DNA of 64,000 bases from NCBI RefSeq assembly GCF_027923225.1, contig NZ_BSDI01000013.1:258371-322370 (forward strand). The letters are read 5' to 3'. Position numbers and translations under genes: made by a program. Of this stretch, positions 6,990 to 16,541 are shown one piece after another. The stretch comes from Phytohabitans aurantiacus (lineage in GTDB: Bacteria > Actinomycetota > Actinomycetes > Mycobacteriales > Micromonosporaceae). The first letter of the stretch is position 1, and every line of letters begins with the position of its first letter. The notes under the pieces were generated by a model. The model did not search any database and was not told the DNA's origin. It saw nothing but the letters and a program-made list of their open reading frames with translations.

Positions 6990-9488
6990 CTAGAAGGCGC
7001 AGGCGACTACCAGGGACGGGGTGCGGTTGGGGAGCATGTCGAGTTTGCCGATCTTGCCGGCGGACCGGAAGTCGCCCGAGACCAGAGCCAGCTTGTCGAG
7101 CAACTCGGCTGGCCCCAGCGCCTCGGCGAGCGGCACCTCGGCGCGCATCGACAGCCGGCGCTCGGACTTGGCGCGCCGCACCTGGGTCAGCGCCTCGCCC
7201 GCCACCCGTAGCAGCTCGTGGTCACCGTCGCTGGGCACCTCGTACGCCGACGGCCACGGCGAGCGGTGGACCGACCCGTACCGCCACCATGACCACACCT
7301 CCTCGGTCACGTACGGCAGGACCGGTGCGAACAGGCGCAACTGCACCGAGAGCGCGGTGGCGAGTGCCGCGCGTGCCGAGTCGGCGGCGGCGCCGGAACC
7401 GTATGCCCGCTCCTTCACCAACTCGATGTAGTCGTCGCAGAACGTCCAGAAGAATGACTCCGTCGCCTGCAGGGCGCCCGTGTGGTCGTACCCGTCGAAC
7501 GCGGACGTGGCGGTGGCGACGACGCCGGACAGGACCGCGAGCATCGACTGGTCAAGTGGTTCGGTGACCGGTGCCCGCAGTGCATCGGCGGCGCCGAGCC
7601 CCAGCGCGAAGCGGGACGCGTTGAGCAGCTTGGTCGCGAGCCGCCGTCCCACCTTGATCTGCCCCGGGTCGTACGCGAGGTCGGTGCCCGGCCGCCCGCT
7701 GGCCGCCCAGTACCGGACCGCGTCGGAGCCGTGCTCTTCGAGCAGGCCCATCGGGGTCACGACGTTGCCCTTGGACTTCGACATTTTCTTGCGGTCGGGG
7801 TCGAGGATCCAGCCCGACAGCACGGCGTCGCGCCACGGGAGCGTGCCGTGCTCCAGGTGCGCGCGCACGACAGACGCGAAGAGCCAGGTGCGGATGATGT
7901 CGTGTCCCTGCGGCCGCAGGTCCATCGGGAAGACCCGCGCGAACAGGTCCGGATCGGTCTCCCAGCCGCTCACGATCTGCGGCGTGAGCGACGAGGTGGC
8001 CCAGGTGTCCATGACATCCGGGTCGCCGATGAAGCCGCCTGGTTGCCCGCGGTCAGCCTCGGTGAAACCATCCGGTATGTCCGAAGATGGGTCGATTGGT
8101 AGCCGTGACTCATCGGGTGTGAGAGGGTGGTAGTGGTCCGGCTCGCCAGCGTCGTCGAGCCGGTACCAGACCGGAATCGGCACGCCGAAGAATCGCTGCC
8201 GGCTGATCAGCCAGTCGCCGGTGAGGCCGCCCACCCAGTGCTCGTACCGGTGGCGCATGTGCTCTGGCACCCACCGCAGCTCGCGCCCGCGCGCGAGCAG
8301 CGCCTCCCGTAGGTCGAGGTCGCGTCCACCGTTTCCGATGTACCACTGACGCGAGGCGACGATCTCCAATGGCTGGTCGCCGCGCTCGTAGAACTTGACC
8401 GGATGCGTCAACGTGCGTGGCTCACCGAGCAGATCGCCGCTTTCGCCGAGCAGGTCGACGATCGCGCGCCGGGCCTGGTTGACCGTCATGCCGGCCAGCG
8501 GTGAGTAGGCGGCGGATGGCACGCCAGCGGGCGCCTCGGCCAGCAGCCGCCCGTCGCGCCCGATCACCACGCGGGTGTCGAGCCGCAGCTCTCGCCACCA
8601 TGTCACGTCGGTGAGGTCGCCGAACGTGCACACCATCGCGATGCCGCTGCCCTTCTCCGGGTCGGTCAGTTGGTGCGCGTGCACCGGCACCTCGACGCCG
8701 AAGATGGGCGTGCGGACCGTGCGGCCGACCAGATCGGCGTACCGCTCGTCGGACGGGTGGCACACGAGCGCCACGCACGCGGGCAGCAGCTCGGGCCGGG
8801 TGGTCTCGATGTGCACGTCACCGGCCGGCCCGTGAAACCGCAGCCGGTGGTACGCGCCCTGCCGCTCCCGATCCTCCAGCTCGGCCTGGGCCACGGCGGT
8901 GCGGAACCCGACGTCCCACAGCGTCGGCGCCTCGGCCGTGTACGCCTCACCACGCGCCAGATTGCGCAGGAACGCACGCTGCGACGCGGCCCGCGCGCGC
9001 GAACCGATCGTCGTGTAGGTCATGGACCAGTCCACCGACAGGCCCAGCCGGCGCCAGAGCGCTTCGAAGGCGCGCTCGTCTTCGGCGGTCAGCCGCTCGC
9101 ACAGCTCGACGAAGTTGCGCCTGGAGATCGGCTCTGGCTTGCCTGAGGGCTCCCACGAAGGGTCATAAGGCAACGATGGGTCACACCGCACGTGGTAGAC
9201 ATTCTGGACGCGGCGCTCGGTGGGCAGGCCGTTGTCGTCCCAGCCCATCGGGTAGAAGACGGCCTTGCCGCGCATCCGCTGGAAGCGCGCGACGGTATCG
9301 GTGTGCGTGTATGAGAAAACGTGTCCGACGTGCAGCTCACCCGATACGGTCGGCGGCGGAGTGTCGATCGAGTACACGTCGCCGCGAGCCTTGTCGCACG
9401 CGAACGTGTACGTGCCCTCCTCTTGCCAACGCTGTGCCCACTTCTCCTCGACCCCGTCGAGGGTGGGGCGCTCGGGTAGCCCAACCAT
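6990..9488 (-). CDS. valS: Valyl-tRNA synthetase
   Basis: 832 residues, class I aminoacyl-tRNA synthetase that charges tRNA-Val with valine and edits threonine. The ATP-binding HIGH-type motif is HVGH at residues 53-56 after TPPPTVSGEL, and KMSKSKGN lies near 567. Between them is the CP1 editing domain (about 200-350). The GLPTERRVQN segment, and the lack of a long C-terminal coiled coil, resemble the shorter archaeal-like ValS type rather than the E. coli form. The ATG at 9488 fits the family N-terminus. I looked for a T-box leader in the 284 bases upstream and saw none. Confidence 0.95.
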   Translation of the reverse strand: MVGLPERPTLDGVEEKWAQRWQEEGTYTFACDKARGDVYSIDTPPPTVSGELHVGHVFSYTHTDTVARFQRMRGKAVFYPMGWDDNGLPTERRVQNVYHVRCDPSLPYDPSWEPSGKPEPISRRNFVELCERLTAEDERAFEALWRRLGLSVDWSMTYTTIGSRARAASQRAFLRNLARGEAYTAEAPTLWDVGFRTAVAQAELEDRERQGAYHRLRFHGPAGDVHIETTRPELLPACVALVCHPSDERYADLVGRTVRTPIFGVEVPVHAHQLTDPEKGSGIAMVCTFGDLTDVTWWRELRLDTRVVIGRDGRLLAEAPAGVPSAAYSPLAGMTVNQARRAIVDLLGESGDLLGEPRTLTHPVKFYERGDQPLEIVASRQWYIGNGGRDLDLREALLARGRELRWVPEHMRHRYEHWVGGLTGDWLISRQRFFGVPIPVWYRLDDAGEPDHYHPLTPDESRLPIDPSSDIPDGFTEADRGQPGGFIGDPDVMDTWATSSLTPQIVSGWETDPDLFARVFPMDLRPQGHDIIRTWLFASVVRAHLEHGTLPWRDAVLSGWILDPDRKKMSKSKGNVVTPMGLLEEHGSDAVRYWAASGRPGTDLAYDPGQIKVGRRLATKLLNASRFALGLGAADALRAPVTEPLDQSMLAVLSGVVATATSAFDGYDHTGALQATESFFWTFCDDYIELVKERAYGSGAAADSARAALATALSVQLRLFAPVLPYVTEEVWSWWRYGSVHRSPWPSAYEVPSDGDHELLRVAGEALTQVRRAKSERRLSMRAEVPLAEALGPAELLDKLALVSGDFRSAGKIGKLDMLPNRTPSLVVACAF

Positions 9489-9574
9489 GCATCGATGCTA
9501 CGAAGCGATCACCTCGCCGGCACCCCGATATCCCGCGCGGCGCCCCGCCGTCGCCGCGTATGCGGCGGCTCGCG

Positions 9575-9631
9575 GTCCGTACGGCGGGCTCGCGTCCGTA
9601 TGGCGGGCTCGCGTCCGTATGGCGGGCTCGC
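9575..9631 (+). repeat. Three tandem 19-bp repeats
   Basis: Three near-identical 19-base units start at 9575, 9594 and 9613, with consensus GTCCGTAYGGCGGGCTCGC. They lie in the 284-base gap between the valS start and the ABC exporter, next to copy C of the dispersed element. No coding role is evident. Confidence 0.85.
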
Positions 9632-9659
9632 GGCCGCGAGCGGCCGTCGCGGCTTCGCC

Positions 9660-9735
9660 GATCAAGGGCATTTGCATGGATCAAGGGCGAATGCACGCGG
9701 AACAGAGATCCAATCGTGTGCATCCGCCGTTGATC
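9660..9735 (+). repeat. Dispersed 3' element, copy C
   Basis: Full copy in plus orientation. The outer GATCAAGG box is at 9660 and the core at 9679-9735, with a slightly diverged loop (GGAACAGAGATCC). It is 38 bases downstream of the stop of the minus-strand ABC gene, again antisense to the upstream gene. Confidence 0.85.
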
Positions 9736-9772
9736 GGCGGGAGCAGGCGCCCGCGCTGCCCGCGCCGCGGGG

Positions 9773-11605
9773 TCAGACGAGGCTGTCGCGCCATTGGGTG
9801 TGGAGGAGGGCGTAGCGGCCGCCGGTCGCGATCAGCTCCTCGGGCGGGCCGTCCTCGACGATGCGGCCGCCGTCGAGGACAAGTACCCGGTCGGCGATCT
9901 CCACTGTGGACAGGCGGTGCGCGATCACGATCGCGGTGCGCTCGCTCAGGATCGTGCGGAGCGCGCGTTGTACGAGTCGCTCGCTGGGCACGTCGAGCGA
10001 CGACGTGGCCTCGTCGAGGATGAGCACGGTCGGGTCAGCGAGAAACGCTCGCGCGAACGCGACGAGCTGCCGCTGCCCCGCCGAGAGCCGCCCGCCGCGG
10101 CGGTGCACGTCGGTGTCGTATCCGTCGGGCAGCGCCGCGATGAAGCCGTGCGCCCCGATCGCCCGTGCCGCGCCGGCAACCTCGTCGTCGGTGGCGCTCG
10201 GCCGCCCGAACCGGATGTTGTCGGCGATGCTGCCGGAGAAGAGGTGGTTTTCCTGGGTGACCATCACGACCGCGCGCCGCAGGTCGGCGTCGGCCACCTC
10301 GCGCAGGTCGACGCCGTCGAGCGTCACCGAGCCTGTCACCGGGTCGTAGAACCGCGCCACCAGCTTCGCGATCGTCGACTTGCCGGCGCCGGTCGCCCCG
10401 ACGAGCGCCACCGTCTGGCCCGCCGGAATGTGCAGGTCGAGCGTGGGCAGGATCGGCTGGTCGGGACGGTAGTGGAAGGTCACGGCCCGGAAGTCCAGGG
10501 CGCCACCACCGTCGGGTGCCAGCGCCACCGGCCGCGCCGGCTCTGGCACGGCGGGTTTCTCATCCAGTACTCCGGAGAGCTTCTCCAAGGCCGCGGTGGC
10601 CGACTGGAGCGAGTTGTAGAACTGGCTCAGCTCCTGCATCGGTTCGAAGAACCGCCGCAGATACAGCAGGAACGCCGCCAGCACGCCGATCTCGGTGCGA
10701 CCGTGCATGACCAGCCAGCCGCCGTAGGTGAGGATGACCGCGATCGTGATGTTGCCGATCACCTTGATGCCCGGCGAGTACGTGGCGATGAGCCGGAACG
10801 CGCGCAGGTTGGCGCGGCGGTAGTCGTCGTTGACCTTCTCGAAGATCTGCTGGTTGCGCGGCTCGCGGCGGAACGCCTGGACGGCCCGGATGCCGCCCAG
10901 CGACTCGACGAAGTGGACGATCACCAGTGCGACCGCCTCGCGGGTGCGGCGGTAGGCACGGGCCGAGGCGCGGGCGAACCAGCGCGAGAGCCACAGCAGA
11001 AACGGAAACGCCAGCAGCGTGACCGCGGCGAGCGGCGCGTCGAGCCACAGCAGGATGCCGGCCACCGACAGCACCGACAGCCCGGCGAGGACGAGGTCGT
11101 CGATGCCGCCGTCGGCCAGTTCGGCGATGGAGTCCATGTCGCTCGTGAGGCGGGCGACCACTCGACCGGACGTGTACCGCTCGTGGAAGCTGACCGACAG
11201 GCGCTGGAAGTGGTCGTACACCCGCTGGCGCAGGTCGAGCAGGACGGCCTGGCCGATGCGCGCGGAGAGCACCAGGAAGCCCCGCTTGCCGATGTACTCG
11301 GCGACCGTGGCCGCGAGGAACGCGGACGCGATCGCGATCAGTGGACGGGCGTTGCCGTCGTCGCGCAGCGGCGGGATGGCGCTGTCGATGCCGAGCATGA
11401 CCAGGTAAGGGCCGGCCATGCCGGCGGCGTTCTGCAACAGCAACAGGCCGACGGCGACGGCGAGCAGCCTGCGGTGCGGCCGGATCAGCGAGGTGAGCAG
11501 CGTCCGGCTGCGAGCCCGCAGGCGTACGACCGAGCCGGTCTCCGCGACCGTCTGCTCCGCCGCCTGGTCGGGCGCGATGCCCCGCCAGTTATCGGCTGAC
11601 GACAT
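9773..11605 (-). CDS. ABC exporter half-transporter, canonical Walker B subunit
   Basis: 610 residues from ATG 11605. Residues 1 to about 350 are a six-helix type I exporter membrane domain, and the rest is the ATPase. Walker A GATGAGKS is near 402 and Walker B LILDEA near 526, with its catalytic Glu intact; the H-loop reads AHRLST. The signature is LSAGQ instead of LSGGQ. Its start overlaps the preceding half-transporter gene by 17 bases, so the two are surely co-translated and form a heterodimer. Paired with its partner's Glu-to-Asp change, the altered signature defines one degenerate ATP site, as in heterodimeric exporters such as TM287/288 and LmrCD. The substrate is unknown. Confidence 0.9.
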   Translation of the reverse strand: MSSADNWRGIAPDQAAEQTVAETGSVVRLRARSRTLLTSLIRPHRRLLAVAVGLLLLQNAAGMAGPYLVMLGIDSAIPPLRDDGNARPLIAIASAFLAATVAEYIGKRGFLVLSARIGQAVLLDLRQRVYDHFQRLSVSFHERYTSGRVVARLTSDMDSIAELADGGIDDLVLAGLSVLSVAGILLWLDAPLAAVTLLAFPFLLWLSRWFARASARAYRRTREAVALVIVHFVESLGGIRAVQAFRREPRNQQIFEKVNDDYRRANLRAFRLIATYSPGIKVIGNITIAVILTYGGWLVMHGRTEIGVLAAFLLYLRRFFEPMQELSQFYNSLQSATAALEKLSGVLDEKPAVPEPARPVALAPDGGGALDFRAVTFHYRPDQPILPTLDLHIPAGQTVALVGATGAGKSTIAKLVARFYDPVTGSVTLDGVDLREVADADLRRAVVMVTQENHLFSGSIADNIRFGRPSATDDEVAGAARAIGAHGFIAALPDGYDTDVHRRGGRLSAGQRQLVAFARAFLADPTVLILDEATSSLDVPSERLVQRALRTILSERTAIVIAHRLSTVEIADRVLVLDGGRIVEDGPPEELIATGGRYALLHTQWRDSLV

Positions 11606-13391
11606 CGTCGACCTCGAGCTCGGTGCCGGAGGCGTCAGCCTCCAGGGAGGCGGACGCGGAGAGTGCCGCGCGGTACGCCGGAACGTCGCTGAGCAGCTCG
11701 GAATGGGTGCCGATCGCGACGATCTCGCCGTCGGCCAGGAGCGCGACCCGGTCGGCGAGCGCCACTGTGGACGGCCGGTGGACGACGAGGAGTGCGGTAG
11801 TGCCGCGGAGCACCCGGGCGAGCGCGTCTTCGACAAGGGCCTCGGTGTGCACGTCGAGCGCGGAGAGCGGATCGTCGAGCACCAGTACGCGGGGGCGGCT
11901 CACCACCGCGCGGGCGAGCGCGAGCCGCTGGCGCTGCCCACCGGAGAGCGACAGGCCCTGCTCGCCGATCCGGGTGTCGAGCCGCCACGGCAGGTCGTAC
12001 ACGAATTCCGCCTGCGCCACCGCGAGGGCCTCGGCGATCTCCTCGTCGGTGGCCTCGTGCCGCCCGAGCGTGAGGTTTTCGCGCACCGACATGGAGAAGA
12101 GCGTCGGCTCCTCGAACGCCATGCCGACCAGCCTGCGCAGCGAGGTGAGCTGGATGTCGCGGATGTCGCGGCCGTCGAGCGTGATGCGCCCGCCGCTGAC
12201 GTCGTACAGCCGCGGCGCGAGCGAGACGAGGCTGGTCTTGCCCGAGCCGGTGGCGCCGACGATCGCCAAGGTCTCGCCGGGTCGTACGTCGAGGTCGATG
12301 CGGCGCAGCACGGGCGCGCTGGTGCCGGGGTATGTGAACGACACGCCCTCGAACCTCAGATGCCCTTCGGACTCCCGCAGCGCAACCGCAGCCGGCCGGT
12401 CCACGATGGACGGTGGCGTGTCGAGTACGTCGTGAATGCGGTCGGCGGCGGTCATCGCCTCCTGCGCGTTCGCGATGATCCAGCCCAGCGACTCGATCGG
12501 CCAGATCAGCATGAGCTGGAGCGACACGAACGCGACCAACTCGCCGAGCGTCATCGCGTCGTGTGCGACCGCCACCGAGCCGGCGACCAGCACGATCGCG
12601 AGCGTCAGGTTGGGCACGAGGTCGAATCGTGCCGAGCTGAGCGCCAGCAGCCGGCCCTTGCCGATCGCGGTGTCGTGGAGGCGGCGCGCCTCGCGGCCGA
12701 ACCGCTTCGCCATGTGCGGCCGCCGCCCGAACGACTTGATCGTGCGCAGGCCCTGCGCCGACTCCTCGACCAGCGTGGCGACGTCGCCGAGCTCGTCCTG
12801 CATGCGGCGGGACGCGGCGATGTAGTGGCGCGAGAAGTGCCGGCTGAGCAGGAAGAGCGGTATGCCGCTCGTGGCGACCAGCAGCCCGAGCGGCCAGCGC
12901 AGGTGGATGAGCAGCGCCACCACGGTGATGTACGTGGCGGTGTTGACGATCAGGAACACCAGCCCGAACGACAGGAACCGCCTGATCACCGACAGGTCGG
13001 CGGTGATGCGGGACAGGAGCTGGCCGGTCTGCCACTGGTCGTGGAACGAAATCTGCAGCCGCTGGAGGTGGGCGTAGAGCTCGTTGCGGATCGTGGTCTC
13101 CATGCCGAGCGCGGACGCCGCCTGGGTCCACCGCCGGATGAAGATGAGGCCGGCCTCGATCAGCCCGAAGACGGCCGCGAGCGCGCCGAGCTGCCACAGC
13201 CCCACCGGGTCGCGGTGGGCGATCGGACCGTCGACGACCTGCGCCACGACCAGCGGGACGGCGATGCTGGCGCCCGTCGCGGCGAACGCGGCGAGCACCA
13301 GCCACACCATCTGGCCCAGATATGGGCGGACATAACGGCGGATTCGCCACAGATTGTGCACGGGGTGTTGTCTGTCACCGTGATAGTGCAC
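11589..13391 (-). CDS. ABC exporter half-transporter, degenerate Walker B subunit
   Basis: 600 residues from a GTG at 13391. It has a six-helix membrane domain followed by an ATPase with Walker A GATGSGKT (near 380), a canonical LSLSGGQ signature (near 477) and H-loop VHRPST. Walker B is VLVLDDP, so the catalytic Glu is Asp. That is the usual mark of the inactive-site subunit in a heterodimeric exporter. No Shine-Dalgarno precedes the GTG. A TAACGT hexamer ends six bases before it, which would fit a leaderless message. The gene lies 29 bases after ogt, so the exporter may belong to the alkylation-repair transcript. The substrate is not evident. Confidence 0.9.
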   Translation of the reverse strand: MHYHGDRQHPVHNLWRIRRYVRPYLGQMVWLVLAAFAATGASIAVPLVVAQVVDGPIAHRDPVGLWQLGALAAVFGLIEAGLIFIRRWTQAASALGMETTIRNELYAHLQRLQISFHDQWQTGQLLSRITADLSVIRRFLSFGLVFLIVNTATYITVVALLIHLRWPLGLLVATSGIPLFLLSRHFSRHYIAASRRMQDELGDVATLVEESAQGLRTIKSFGRRPHMAKRFGREARRLHDTAIGKGRLLALSSARFDLVPNLTLAIVLVAGSVAVAHDAMTLGELVAFVSLQLMLIWPIESLGWIIANAQEAMTAADRIHDVLDTPPSIVDRPAAVALRESEGHLRFEGVSFTYPGTSAPVLRRIDLDVRPGETLAIVGATGSGKTSLVSLAPRLYDVSGGRITLDGRDIRDIQLTSLRRLVGMAFEEPTLFSMSVRENLTLGRHEATDEEIAEALAVAQAEFVYDLPWRLDTRIGEQGLSLSGGQRQRLALARAVVSRPRVLVLDDPLSALDVHTEALVEDALARVLRGTTALLVVHRPSTVALADRVALLADGEIVAIGTHSELLSDVPAYRAALSASASLEADASGTELEVDDVVSR

Positions 13392-13395
13392 AGAG

Positions 13396-13421
13396 TGACG
13401 TTATCTGTTACGTCTGACGTT
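13396..13421 (-). promoter_or_regulatory. ACGT-box cluster before ABC exporter
   Basis: Two direct repeats TGACGTT (13396-13402 and 13415-13421) flank a third ACGT (GTTACGTC) in the 29-base gap between ogt and the exporter. On the minus strand TAACGT could serve as a -10 for a leaderless exporter message. Candidate only. Confidence 0.3.
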
Positions 13422-13933
13422 TACGAGTCAGTTGTGTTCTCGTGTGCCAGAAGCCACTTCTTCACGTCGAGGCCCCACCGGTACCCGCGCAGCGTGCCGT
13501 CGGTACCGATGATCCGGTGGCACGGCACGAACAGCGCGACCGCGTTACGAGCGCAGGCGGTCGCGGCGGCCCGGATCGCACTCGGCCGGCCCGCCAGCGC
13601 GGCGAACTGGGTGTACGTCACCGGCTGCCCCGGCTTGACGTGCCGCAGCGTGTCCCAGGAATGCGACAGGAACGCCCCACCGGTGTGCTGCTCCACCGTC
13701 ACCTCGTCGATGGCGGCCACATCACCGTCTAAATAGGACCTGACAGCATCGGTCACGGACCCGAGGTCCGGTCGGGCGCGCGGCTCCGCACGCAGGCTCG
13801 GGTGTACCAGCCGGAGCAGCTCCGCCGTATCGGTGGTGAAACCCGCCGCGCGAACCGCGTTGTCGTCGCTCGCCAGGATCGTAAACGGGCCGGCGGGCGT
13901 GTCGACGGTCGTCATGTTCATCTTCTTCTCCAT
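13421..13933 (-). CDS. ogt: Methylated-DNA--protein-cysteine methyltransferase
   Basis: 170 residues. It removes alkyl groups from O6-alkylguanine by irreversible transfer to its own cysteine. The active-site motif VPCHRIIG places the acceptor at Cys138. TACARNAV and the arginine-finger region upstream, and GYRWGLDVKKWLLAHE at the C-terminus, are family-typical. The ATG at 13933 is preceded by GGAGG at seven bases, and the gap to the upstream ada-alkA stop is a single base. The two genes therefore form a translationally linked alkylation-repair operon. Confidence 0.93.
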   Translation of the reverse strand: MEKKMNMTTVDTPAGPFTILASDDNAVRAAGFTTDTAELLRLVHPSLRAEPRARPDLGSVTDAVRSYLDGDVAAIDEVTVEQHTGGAFLSHSWDTLRHVKPGQPVTYTQFAALAGRPSAIRAAATACARNAVALFVPCHRIIGTDGTLRGYRWGLDVKKWLLAHENTTDS

Positions 13934-13934
13934 T

Positions 13935-15341
13935 TCATGACCTCCACAGCCTGATCAGGGCGTACGAGCGCCACGGCCGCCAGCGGGCCGCGTACGCGTC
14001 GAGCGCCGTCGGGTCGTCGGGGATGCCGAGCGCCTCCGCGCCGCGGCGGATCCCCAGGTCGGTCGGGAGGAACGTGTCCGGGTCGCCGATACCCCGCATG
14101 GCCACGTAGCCGGCGGTCCACGCCCCGATGCCGGGCAGCGCGGTGAGCCCCGCGACCGCCGCCTCGCGGTCGGCTCCCGGATCCAGGTGCAGCCCGCCGG
14201 CGACCGCCTCGGCGAGCGCGCGGATCGTCGCCCGTCTCGCCGCCGGCATCCGGAACGCCTCGTCGGGCAACTCCAGCACCTGCTCCGGAGATGGGAACGG
14301 CGTCAACTCGTCGGGTGCGGTGGTCACCAGGTTCGACAGGACCCGGCGTGCGGCCAGTACCGAAATCTGCTGGCCGACGACGGCCCGGACCGCCATCTCC
14401 CAGCCGTCCACCGACCGCGGCACGCGGACGCCCGGCTCCTTCGCGACCGACGGCTCCAGCGCCTCGTCCGCCGCGAGCGTCGCGTCCACGGCGATCGGGT
14501 CCGCGTCCAGGTCGAGCAGGCGGCGGCAGCGCGCTACTGCGGGCGCCAGGTCCCGCACGTCCGTCAGGCGCAGCCGCGCGGCGACGTACTCCGGCTGCGG
14601 CGTGAGCGTCACCGTGGCGGTGCCGTGGGGCAATCGCAGCGCCCGCTGGTACGTGGTCGTGTCCACCTCTTCGACGCCCGGAACAGCCCGCAGCGCGAGG
14701 AACTCCAGCAGCGAAGCGGCGTGCAGCGGCGGCCGGTACGCCAGCCGGAGCGCGACCGTGCCCGCCTCGGCGGTGCGGCGGGCGCCCGGCTTGCGCAGTT
14801 CCGACGGCGCGGCGCCGTACACCTCGCGGATCGTGTCGTTGAACTGCCGCACGCTGCCGAACCCGGCCGCGAACGCGATCTCGGCCAGCCCCAGGTCGGT
14901 CGTCTCGATCAGGATGCGTGCCGTCTGCGCCCGTTGCGCCCGGGCCAGCGCTAGCGGCCCGGCGCCGAGCTCGGCCGTCAGCATCCGGTGCAGGTGCCGC
15001 TCGGTGTACCCGAGCCGGCTCGCCAGCCCCGGCACGCCGTCCCGGTCGACGACGCCGTCGCCGATCAGCCGCATCGCGCGCCCGACCAGGTCGGCTCGCG
15101 CGTCCCACTCCGGTGAGCCCGGGGCCGCGTCGGGGCGGCACCTGCGACACGCCCGGAACCCGGCGCGCTGCGCCGCTGCCGCCGACGGGTAGAACCGCAC
15201 GTTCTGCCGCTTCGGGGTGACCGCCGGGCAGGACGGCTTGCAGTAGATCCGTGTCGAGGTCACCGCGGTGTAGAACCAGCCGTCGAACCGCTGGTCGCGG
15301 CTGTCGACGGCTCGGTAGCACCGCTCGAAATCGAGTTCCAC
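13935..15341 (-). CDS. Ada-type regulatory domain fused to AlkA 3-methyladenine DNA glycosylase
   Basis: 468 residues from GTG 15341. The N-terminal Ada zinc domain has four Cys at 34, 38, 65 and 68 (RIYCKPSC and FRACRRC), of which Cys34 or Cys38 would accept methyl groups from phosphotriesters. An AraC-type helix-turn-helix region (about 85-175) follows, including GLAEIAFAAGFGSVRQFND. From about 185 comes the AlkA glycosylase domain with helix-hairpin-helix LPGIGAWTAGYVAMR and a catalytic Asp in LPTDLG near 427. This known actinobacterial architecture joins methylation sensing and base excision in one protein. It probably activates its own operon with ogt. The frame is open further upstream, but the sequence there overlaps ychF antisense and is not protein-like. 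Confidence 0.93.
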   Translation of the reverse strand: MELDFERCYRAVDSRDQRFDGWFYTAVTSTRIYCKPSCPAVTPKRQNVRFYPSAAAAQRAGFRACRRCRPDAAPGSPEWDARADLVGRAMRLIGDGVVDRDGVPGLASRLGYTERHLHRMLTAELGAGPLALARAQRAQTARILIETTDLGLAEIAFAAGFGSVRQFNDTIREVYGAAPSELRKPGARRTAEAGTVALRLAYRPPLHAASLLEFLALRAVPGVEEVDTTTYQRALRLPHGTATVTLTPQPEYVAARLRLTDVRDLAPAVARCRRLLDLDADPIAVDATLAADEALEPSVAKEPGVRVPRSVDGWEMAVRAVVGQQISVLAARRVLSNLVTTAPDELTPFPSPEQVLELPDEAFRMPAARRATIRALAEAVAGGLHLDPGADREAAVAGLTALPGIGAWTAGYVAMRGIGDPDTFLPTDLGIRRGAEALGIPDDPTALDAYAARWRPWRSYALIRLWRS

Positions 15342-15446
15342 GCCATCGATACTGCCCCAGGATGCCGGGCACGGCTGGCGGGATTCGGACGTCGGCGTGA
15401 CGGCTTGCGACAGGGCGTCGAACCGACCCGCGTAGACTCGCGGTCC

Positions 15447-16532
<1,086 letters not shown>

Positions 16533-16541
16533 CCGGCGGCC

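Noticed and set aside
9489..9772. T-box or other tRNA-sensing leader before valS
   Set aside because: No T-box sequence (TGGNACCGCG-type) or specifier stem is seen; the region holds tandem repeats and a dispersed element.
11418..13736. 772-codon plus-strand open frame across the ABC exporter and ogt
   Set aside because: Antisense to genes with intact Walker and PCHR motifs; no family features of its own.
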